Both the position numbers and the translations under genes were made by a program. From Prevotellaceae bacterium UBA4359 (GTDB taxonomy: Bacteria; Bacteroidota; Bacteroidia; Bacteroidales; Bacteroidaceae), in assembly GCA_002393555.1 (NCBI GenBank), contig DGSP01000038.1, positions 1 through 29,339 of the forward strand: DNA of 29,339 nt, read 5' to 3'. Below the pieces are notes generated by a model. That model was not told the DNA's origin and did not search any database. It was given only the letters and a program-made list of their open reading frames with translations. Below, one piece after another: positions 23,415-29,339 of this stretch. Within the stretch, counting starts at the first letter, position 1, and every line of letters starts with the position of its first letter.

Positions 23415-24458
23415 TCAGTCGAAGAGACTGCCCATGCCCGTCTTGTCGTTGGGATTGGCCCAAGGGTTGCGCCCCAAGTGCTTGTAGGCCAGTTCCGTCA
23501 CTTCCCGTCCACGGGGAGTGCGCTTGATGAACCCTTCCTTGATGAGGAACGGCTCATACACTTCCTCCACCGTGCCAGTGTCTTCGCCAATGGCGGTGGC
23601 GATGGTGCCAAGCCCCACGGGGCCTCCCTTGAACTTGTCAATGATGGTCGTGAGAATCTTGTTGTCTATCTCGTCCAGTCCGAAGCGGTCGATGTTGAGC
23701 GCTTCGAGTGCCATGTGGGCAATGGAGAGGTTGATGGTTCCGTTGCCCTTCACCTGTGCAAAGTCGCGCACACGGCGCAGCAAGGCATTGGCAATACGCG
23801 GTGTGCCACGCGAGCGCGAGGCTATCTCGCCGGCAGCATCAAACTCGCATGGAATGCCCAGCAGATGGGCTGAGCGGAGGATAATCTTCGTCAGCACATC
23901 GGCATCGTAGTATTCCAGGTGGAGGTTGATGCCAAAGCGGGCACGGAGCGGTGCGGTGAGCAGGCCGCTACGCGTGGTGGCCCCCACCAGTGTGAAGGGG
24001 CTGAGGTCTATCTGGATAGAACGCGCCGAAGGGCCTTTGTCTATCATGATGTCGATGCGATAGTCCTCCATGGCCGAATAGAGATACTCCTCGACCACAG
24101 GCGAGAGCCGGTGAATCTCATCGATGAACAGCACATCGTTCTCCTCCAGCGAGGTGAGGATGCCAGCCAAGTCGCCCGGCTTGTCGAGCACAGGCCCCGA
24201 GGTGACCTTAAAGCCCACGCCAAGTTCGTTGGCGATGATGTTGCTCAAGGTCGTCTTGCCCAGTCCTGGAGGACCGTGCAGCAGAGTGTGGTCGAGCGGT
24301 TCGCCACGGAACCGGGCCGCCTCCACAAACACGCTCAGGTTTTCCACCACCTTGGTTTGTCCGCTGAAATCCTCAAAACGGAGCGGACGGAGCGCATTCT
24401 CAAAGTCCTTATCCTTCGTGGAGCGCTGCTCACGTATGTCAAAATCTTCTTCTTGCAT
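23415..24458 (-). CDS. ruvB: Holliday junction branch migration ATPase RuvB, 347 residues
   Basis: RuvB is the hexameric AAA+ motor that drives RuvA-bound Holliday junctions during recombination and repair. The Walker A GPPGLGKT is at 62-69 and the Walker B FIDEIHRL at 111-118. The sensor segment GATTRSGLLTAPLRARFG (159-176) includes the arginine finger region. The C-terminal winged-helix part has IDRFGLDEIDNKIL and TIATAIGEDTGTVEEVYEPF, then IKEGFIKRTPRGRE. The length is standard. No ruvA or ruvC is adjacent, as is usual in Bacteroidetes. Downstream is a hairpin; upstream is a 9-bp tandem repeat before the MG2 gene. Confidence 0.97.
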   Translation of the reverse strand: MQEEDFDIREQRSTKDKDFENALRPLRFEDFSGQTKVVENLSVFVEAARFRGEPLDHTLLHGPPGLGKTTLSNIIANELGVGFKVTSGPVLDKPGDLAGILTSLEENDVLFIDEIHRLSPVVEEYLYSAMEDYRIDIMIDKGPSARSIQIDLSPFTLVGATTRSGLLTAPLRARFGINLHLEYYDADVLTKIILRSAHLLGIPCEFDAAGEIASRSRGTPRIANALLRRVRDFAQVKGNGTINLSIAHMALEALNIDRFGLDEIDNKILTTIIDKFKGGPVGLGTIATAIGEDTGTVEEVYEPFLIKEGFIKRTPRGREVTELAYKHLGRNPWANPNDKTGMGSLFD

Positions 24459-24485
24459 ATTTTTGTTTAGAACTATTTTTTTAGA

Positions 24486-24539
24486 CTAGATAGGCTAGAA
24501 ATACTAGACAGACTAGATTGGCTAGAAAGGCTAGACCAT
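24486..24539. repeat. Six tandem 9-bp units CTAGAnnnn
   Basis: Units starting at 24486, 24495, 24504, 24513, 24522 and 24531 each begin CTAGA followed by four variable bases. The period is exactly 9. The array fills the middle of the 98-base gap between the MG2 gene and ruvB. CTAG is normally rare in bacterial DNA, so six copies are notable. Confidence 0.8.
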
Positions 24540-24556
24540 CCAGAAAACCAGACAAC

Positions 24557-27379
24557 CTATTCATTGATAAGCAGTTTCCCCTCAGGTGTCATTCCCTCGC
24601 AAGAGATGTACATCTCGTGACACGAGGAGTTGTTGAAAAACTCCACCGTAGCCTTTCCCTCGGCATCCGTCTTCACTTCTGGCATCCAGAAGAGGGTGCG
24701 GCGATAGTCCTCGATGGGGGGGAGTGTGGAGTAGTCTTCCATCTCGAAGGTGGAGGGCTTGTTGTAGCCCTGGAAGTGCGTGTTGCGCAGTCCTTTCTGC
24801 TTCACGGGGAAGGTGTGGTGGGTATAGACAAACACCGTCACCGCTCCCGGAATGGCGGGGATGGTGCGGACATAACGCTGGTAGGCAGTAGCATCTTCGG
24901 TCACATAGACCGCCTTCACTTCGTCGATGTCGGTGTTGAGCATATTGCCTGCCACATCGGTGTTGGGGTCGGCGGCTTCAGCCATCGCTACAGCACTCTT
25001 CTCCTGAATGTCGAAGGTGTCGAACTTGAGGGAACCCAACATCGTGATGCAACGGTAGGTGTTGCCCACCACCCACACGATGGGGCGGTTCTTGTAACCC
25101 AGACCGGAGTAGCGGTAGATGCTGCCAGTCTCCCCTTTGTTCTCTTCCACATCAGTCGATTGCTCCATCTGGGTGATGTCGGTGCTTTCATCGGCCACCA
25201 TGTCGCCTTCGGCAGCCACATCGGTAGTCATATCTGTGGACACTTCGGTGTTGCTCTCGCCGAAGGCACTTTCGGCAGTCGCATCCCCACCGGCTGAGCC
25301 ATCAAACGTATCCTTGCCCGAACCGCCGAAGAAGGGGTTGCGCATGCGGAGCCAACTGCTGAGCGTGGGCAACGGCAGGCCACGGTCGGCAAACATATCG
25401 GCATCGTTGTCAGCGTTGTAGTACATGGAGGCATAGTACTGTGCCTGAGTCTCCGACTCCCAGGCGGCACGAGCATTGTCGTAGATGCGGTTGCGCTTGG
25501 CCTTCACCACCACCGTGGGCAACACGTGGTCGCGCTTCTGGATGGGGATGTATTCGTGGTTTTCTTCGGCTGCTTTCTTCGACTGTTCGGTGCCAAAGAG
25601 GTTCGCCTTGAGCAGGTTGATAGTGGCAGTCTCGTCGGGCGAAAGCCAACGGCGGGCAGGCGAGAAGTGGCGGTCGATGCCCACATAGTAGTTGGCGTCC
25701 TTGTCGCCCTTCTGCGTGTTGATGATGAGTTTCCAGTCACCCTCCATGCCTGGCAGTCCGAAGGCGTAACCACCCAGCGAGTCGGTCACCGTGGTGCCTT
25801 CGAGGTGTTGTCCGTGTTCGTTGTAGAAGTACATGGACAGGTTCACACCATCCACCGAGTTCTTCTTTTTCTTCTGCCCCAGTTTGCCAAACACATAGAG
25901 TTGGTCCTCGATGGGTTGGGTGAACCGCGCGGTGCTGTCGTTGAAGAGCGTGTAGCCCTCATTCTGCTCGATGGCACCGGCCATCAAGGCCCAGTCGTAG
26001 CGGCGCCAACCCTGCACCAGCATGAGCAGGTCGGCTGCCAAGCGGTGCTCTTCGTCGTCGGCCTCGAAGTAATAGCCTGGGTCGGCTATGTAGCCCTTGA
26101 TGTCGCTGCCGAGCAGGAGCCACGTGAGGGCATTCCCTTCGCGCCCGTTGGTCATGGTGGCGGCATCGATGGCCGAGAAGGAAAGGTTGCTGTTGGGCTG
26201 TGCCTGTATGTTGACGGTCACGGTCTTGCAGGGTTTGGGGAAAGCCTGGGGGGAAGAGATGCGGATGGTGTCAGCCTCGCTCGAGGGGGGACAGATGAAG
26301 AACTGTCGCTCGGCCTGAATGTGACCATCGGCTGTGAAGAAAGTGAGTTGGCTCACGCCAGCCTGCATCGAGAGGCGGTCGAAGGGCAGCATCATGGCAC
26401 GTTCGGCATAGACGGTGTCGGCCTGCATCACTCGTCCGTTGTGCATCAGGGTGTAGCCCAACAACTTGCCCACCATCGACGGGGAAGCATAGACGGTGGC
26501 TTCTACAGCATCGTCCTTCAGCATGTTCACCTGCATGGCCAGACCTTCCTCTTCGGCACTGGGCAGACGCACATCGTGGGTGCGACCCTTTCGGTCGGCC
26601 AGACGCAGATAGCAAGGGGTGTCGTCGGGTTTCACGGTGAACACGCCCCTACCCTCGCGAACTGTCTTGACAGCACAAATCTCCTGCTTCTTGGCATCGA
26701 GCAGACTGCCTTCGGTCTCGAGGCTGGCTCCCGTCTTGTCGGTCACCAAGAAGGCCACCCGGTTGGGCAAGCCCTTGACGAGTTTGCCGCCTTCGGGATA
26801 GAAGCGCACCTTCAGGCCGTTCTCCTTGTCGTTCTGGCTGTCGTCCATGCGCACATTGGGCAGACGCTTACGGTAGCCGTAGTTGTCCATCACCATCTTG
26901 GAGTAGTCGCCATCCTTGGTCGGTGTCTTGAACACAGGGAACACTCGCGAGAAGATGCCGCCATTGCCCCAGTTGGTCATGTAGCGAGTGTAGGCGCGCA
27001 CCTCGTAGAAACCCGTCGTGTAGAGGCTGTCGAGTTTCATGTCGCCGTATGCCGCACCGTTCTGGATGGGCAGTTTGCGTGTGACCACCACATCGCCCGT
27101 CGGGTTGACCAATTCCACATACAGCACCGCACTCATGTCGGTCGGCTTGCCCGTGTCGGCCCGCAACACGTAGCCCTTGAACCAGATGGTCTCGCCCATG
27201 AAGTAACCCGTGTTGTCAAAATGGAGATACACCTTCTCCTGCGGCATGGCCTGCGCAAAGTTCATAGCCCGCTTCATGTAGGAGACAACCCCCAGCAGTT
27301 CGCTGTTGCCGTTCTCCTGAGCCATCACCGAAAAGATGGACAACACCCCAAAAAGTAAAATAGAAACTTGCCTTCTCAT
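24557..27379 (-). CDS. MG2-domain surface protein of Bacteroidetes type, 940 residues
   Basis: The start is placed at the ATG at 27379, giving the signal peptide MRRQVSILLFGVLSIFSVMA; the upstream ATG (27412) adds 11 residues. Residues about 45-160 contain the phrase PQEKVYLHFDNTGYFMGETI followed by WFKGYV, a hallmark of Bacteroidetes proteins with an alpha-2-macroglobulin MG2-like domain. A central part has beta-sandwich repeats. Residues about 687-751 form an acidic, Thr/Ser/Asp-rich low-complexity insert. The C-terminal part (VWVVGNTYRCITMLGSLKFD to the end) resembles the plug-like and final beta domains of the same group. It is probably exported and anchored in the envelope; whether it works with a TonB-dependent receptor or in protection from proteases is not shown. 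It lies 51 bases downstream of the U32 gene, suggesting one operon. Confidence 0.8.
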   Translation of the reverse strand: MRRQVSILLFGVLSIFSVMAQENGNSELLGVVSYMKRAMNFAQAMPQEKVYLHFDNTGYFMGETIWFKGYVLRADTGKPTDMSAVLYVELVNPTGDVVVTRKLPIQNGAAYGDMKLDSLYTTGFYEVRAYTRYMTNWGNGGIFSRVFPVFKTPTKDGDYSKMVMDNYGYRKRLPNVRMDDSQNDKENGLKVRFYPEGGKLVKGLPNRVAFLVTDKTGASLETEGSLLDAKKQEICAVKTVREGRGVFTVKPDDTPCYLRLADRKGRTHDVRLPSAEEEGLAMQVNMLKDDAVEATVYASPSMVGKLLGYTLMHNGRVMQADTVYAERAMMLPFDRLSMQAGVSQLTFFTADGHIQAERQFFICPPSSEADTIRISSPQAFPKPCKTVTVNIQAQPNSNLSFSAIDAATMTNGREGNALTWLLLGSDIKGYIADPGYYFEADDEEHRLAADLLMLVQGWRRYDWALMAGAIEQNEGYTLFNDSTARFTQPIEDQLYVFGKLGQKKKKNSVDGVNLSMYFYNEHGQHLEGTTVTDSLGGYAFGLPGMEGDWKLIINTQKGDKDANYYVGIDRHFSPARRWLSPDETATINLLKANLFGTEQSKKAAEENHEYIPIQKRDHVLPTVVVKAKRNRIYDNARAAWESETQAQYYASMYYNADNDADMFADRGLPLPTLSSWLRMRNPFFGGSGKDTFDGSAGGDATAESAFGESNTEVSTDMTTDVAAEGDMVADESTDITQMEQSTDVEENKGETGSIYRYSGLGYKNRPIVWVVGNTYRCITMLGSLKFDTFDIQEKSAVAMAEAADPNTDVAGNMLNTDIDEVKAVYVTEDATAYQRYVRTIPAIPGAVTVFVYTHHTFPVKQKGLRNTHFQGYNKPSTFEMEDYSTLPPIEDYRRTLFWMPEVKTDAEGKATVEFFNNSSCHEMYISCEGMTPEGKLLINE

Positions 27380-27430
27380 TGAAAGAACCTTATATAAAAT
27401 GCTAAAAATCAAATTTTCAACTCTAAACCC

Positions 27431-28783
27431 TCATCCCTCAACTCCCGACTGTTCCGTCAGTCGGTCGGCAGGCTGAAGCACATAAAGCCGGTCGTTCACC
27501 CGCACACGGTCGTTCACCTTGATGCTGATGTGCTGTCCGCGCGTGGCCGTCTGCACAGGCTCCAACTCATAGCGAATCTCTTCGCACGGCTGAATCAAGG
27601 CTCCCGTCGTGGTGCCCGTCACCAGTATCTTGTCGCCCACATGCAGGTCCTCGTTCTCAATGAGGAACTCCGCCACCCCTATCTTCGAGAAGTACTTCAT
27701 GCACTTGCCCACATACACCTTCTTTTCCGTAGCCCTGCTGCCATACACCTCACACCACTCGCCCAGCCGCGCTCCCTGGTAGTAGCCATCCCAGAAACCC
27801 CGGTTGAACACCGTGCCGAGTTGTCTGTCCCACTCGTCCAGTTCAGCCTCCGTCGCCCATCCTCTCCTCTCTTTCACATCTTCTTGGTTCTTCTCGTCCG
27901 CCTCGTCGTGCATGCTGCGGCTCTGTCGCAGCCCCTCATCCCACTCACACACCTTCCTCACCGCCTCATCATACGCCTTCACCACCGTATAGACATACTC
28001 CGGCCCTCTCGCCCTACCCTCAATCTTCATCACCCTCACCCCGGCATTCATCATCACATCGATGAACCGAATCGTCTTCAGGTCGCGCGGCGACATGATA
28101 TACTTGTTGTCAATTTCCAGTTGCGTCCCCGTCTCCAAGTCCGTCACCTCATAGCCCCTCCGGCAAATCTGCACACACTCCCCACGGTTCGCGCTCCTCC
28201 CCGCATTCTGCAGCGACAAGTAGCACTTACCGCTGATGGCCATGCACAGCGCGCCATGACAAAACATCTCTATCCTGATGAGTTTCCCCTTCGGCCCCCT
28301 GATGTCCTGCTCCACAATCTGCCGATAGATGTCCCTCACCTGCCACATGTTCAGTTCCCTCGCCAGCACCACCACATCGGCAAACCGCGCATAAAACTTC
28401 AGAGCCTCCACATTCGAAATGTTCAGTTGCGTGCTCAGATGCACCTCCACCCCCACCTCGTTGCAGTAGGTCATCACCGCCACATCGCTCGCAATCACAG
28501 CCGAAATCCCAGCCTCCCTGGCCGCATCCACCATCTCGTGCATCGTCTCGATGTCCTCGCCATAGATGATGGTGTTCACCGTCAGGTACGACTGCACCCC
28601 ATGCTCACGGCAGATGGCCGCAATCTCCTTCAGGTCGTCAATCGTGAACGCATTGGCCGAGTGGCTCCTCATGTTCAGTTTACCGATGCCAAAATACACC
28701 GAGTTAGCCCCCGCCTTCAGCGCAGCAGCCAGACTCTCCCGGCTCCCCACCGGAGCCATAATCTCAAAGTCAGAACGTTTCAT
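27431..28783 (-). CDS. U32 family protein, TrhP/YegQ-like tRNA hydroxylation factor, 450 residues
   Basis: Members of this group (TrhP, formerly YegQ) help form 5-hydroxyuridine at tRNA position 34; the older name is peptidase U32. The U32 signature is visible as EMFCHGALCMAISGKCYLS (172-190), with Cys175, Cys180, Cys187, then Cys203 and Cys207 in NRGECVQICRRGY. Such cysteines bind an iron-sulfur cluster in characterised relatives. The N-terminus (FEIMAPVGSRESLAAALKAG) is the TIM-barrel start. The length of about 450 and the C-terminal beta domain (IKVNDRVRVNDRLYVL) fit TrhP rather than the shorter UbiU or UbiV. A charged insert (about 279-315, DEADEKNQEDVKERR) interrupts the barrel. The start at 28783 was chosen because the homology begins there and a promoter -7 box lies immediately upstream; an ATG at 28816 would add 11 residues. 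Confidence 0.9.
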   Translation of the reverse strand: MKRSDFEIMAPVGSRESLAAALKAGANSVYFGIGKLNMRSHSANAFTIDDLKEIAAICREHGVQSYLTVNTIIYGEDIETMHEMVDAAREAGISAVIASDVAVMTYCNEVGVEVHLSTQLNISNVEALKFYARFADVVVLARELNMWQVRDIYRQIVEQDIRGPKGKLIRIEMFCHGALCMAISGKCYLSLQNAGRSANRGECVQICRRGYEVTDLETGTQLEIDNKYIMSPRDLKTIRFIDVMMNAGVRVMKIEGRARGPEYVYTVVKAYDEAVRKVCEWDEGLRQSRSMHDEADEKNQEDVKERRGWATEAELDEWDRQLGTVFNRGFWDGYYQGARLGEWCEVYGSRATEKKVYVGKCMKYFSKIGVAEFLIENEDLHVGDKILVTGTTTGALIQPCEEIRYELEPVQTATRGQHISIKVNDRVRVNDRLYVLQPADRLTEQSGVEG

Positions 28784-28788
28784 GAGTG

Positions 28789-28796
28789 CAAAGATA
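28789..28796 (-). promoter_or_regulatory. Candidate -7 box directly upstream of the U32 gene
   Basis: TATCTTTG on the minus strand ends five bases before the chosen ATG (28783). With normal spacing the transcript would start at or within a few bases of that ATG, so the mRNA would be leaderless or nearly so. A partial -33 TTG lies 17 bases upstream of the box. The stretch 28797-28956 beyond it holds no gene and no clear structure. Confidence 0.4.
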
Positions 28797-28956
28797 CACA
28801 AAAAGTTACAATGCAATATGCCCTACCCCCTTTTTTCTTCCAACCTCACCCATAAAAAAGCAAAATGATTATCCGCAATCGTACCACCAACTGCTTATTT
28901 CAGACATGCGTTCATATCAACACGAATGACATCAGTTCGATATAAGAGAACTCAAC

Positions 28957-29303
28957 TTCGGAAGTTCTTTTTACCGCTTTGCGGGCTTTAGAAAAACAAG
29001 AAAAAATAAAAAAATAAGTAGTCGAACAAAAATAGTTTATTGAAGTTTCGGGAGTACACAACTTGTTCATTTTAACACGAACCTTTAGCTCGGCGTAGCC
29101 AATTACGCAAATATACACAAAACTATGCAGCACAAGAAACTATCACACAAAGCACCTTCTGTGCGACGAAGAACACGAAAACCATCCGGATGGTTCGTGA
29201 AATTCGTCGCCGTCCACGGCTTCGAGTGATAGGAATACTATCCGCATGGTTCGTATTCATTCGTGAAATTCGTGTTTAGATAAAAAACATCGGAACTTCC
29301 GAA
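28957..29303. repeat. MITE-like element with 11-bp terminal inverted repeats
   Basis: TTCGGAAGTTC (28957-28967) and its exact inverse GAACTTCCGAA (29293-29303) bound 347 non-coding bases. Inside are TTGAAGTTTCGGGAGT (29040-29055, identical to 10903-10918), a CATCCGGATG palindrome like that at 11031-11040, and repeated AAATTCGT/TTCGTG segments. The element is related by its ends to the repeat at 10903-11155. The last 36 bases of the window show nothing recognisable. Confidence 0.55.
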
Positions 29304-29339
29304 ACTTAAGTAAGGAGCCCACTTTAAAAAGTAGCGTTT

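Noticed and set aside
25526..27358. 610-codon plus-strand open frame
   Set aside because: It is the antisense shadow of the MG2-domain gene, GC-rich and dominated by Val, Gly, His and Leu in the way such shadows usually are.
27530..28855. 441-codon plus-strand open frame
   Set aside because: Antisense to the U32 gene, with an abnormal His/Arg/Leu/Pro-rich composition.
28912..29133. 73-codon minus-strand ORF near the right end
   Set aside because: Most of it lies in the repeat element 28957-29303, the residue composition is odd (Cys/Phe/Tyr-rich), and it has no recognisable features. A TATATTTG motif (29115-29108, minus) overlaps its upstream part but is not enough to support a gene.

Overview
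The window looks like a chromosomal segment of a Bacteroidales bacterium, most likely Prevotella or a close relative. The evidence is a family S46 dipeptidyl-peptidase, BspA-type leucine-rich-repeat (LRR) surface proteins, C-terminal tails of the Prevotella secreted-protein type, a Bacteroidetes-type MG2 surface protein, and several intergenic matches to the Bacteroidetes -7 promoter motif TAnnTTTG. No rRNA, tRNA, CRISPR array, insertion sequence or integrase gene was recognised. Almost every gene lies on the minus strand; the one supported plus-strand gene is a 58-residue lipoprotein. All calls come from reading motifs by eye, without database searches.

Left, accessory part (1-11,860). A minus-strand operon runs from 8515 down to 138. 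It encodes a 2,275-residue secreted modular protein (EF-hand-like segments, BspA-type LRRs, beta-sandwich and beta-trefoil-like modules, a cohesin-like domain and a terminal type I dockerin), then a 417-residue secreted protein with its own N-terminal cohesin-like domain, then a 66-residue small protein, ending at a hairpin terminator. Upstream are an AT-rich orphan gene (229 residues), a very structured stretch of about 320 bases that looks like RNA, a candidate orphan small-RNA unit with a good promoter and terminator, and a 5'-truncated BspA pseudogene. Then comes a repeat-rich stretch of nested inverted repeats, and the small His/Pro-rich lipoprotein.

Right, mostly core part (11,867-28,783). 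In minus-strand transcription order: a U32 family protein of the TrhP/YegQ type and an MG2-domain surface protein (probable operon); ruvB; topA-aroK-speA, in which both junctions are ATGA stop/start overlaps; a polysaccharide flippase followed by a DPP7-type S46 peptidase ending at a strong terminator; and a GC-rich secreted protein with an Ig-like domain and an HExxH metallopeptidase-like core. The right edge (28,784-29,339) is again repeat-rich and holds no convincing gene.

How it fits together. Housekeeping genes (DNA supercoiling, Holliday junction processing, shikimate and polyamine synthesis, tRNA modification) sit beside cell-envelope and secreted functions. The most interesting parts are the cohesin-like/dockerin surface operon and the region 9391-10141, where one structured element has two mutually exclusive long-range stems and a separate promoter-to-terminator unit carries no ORF.
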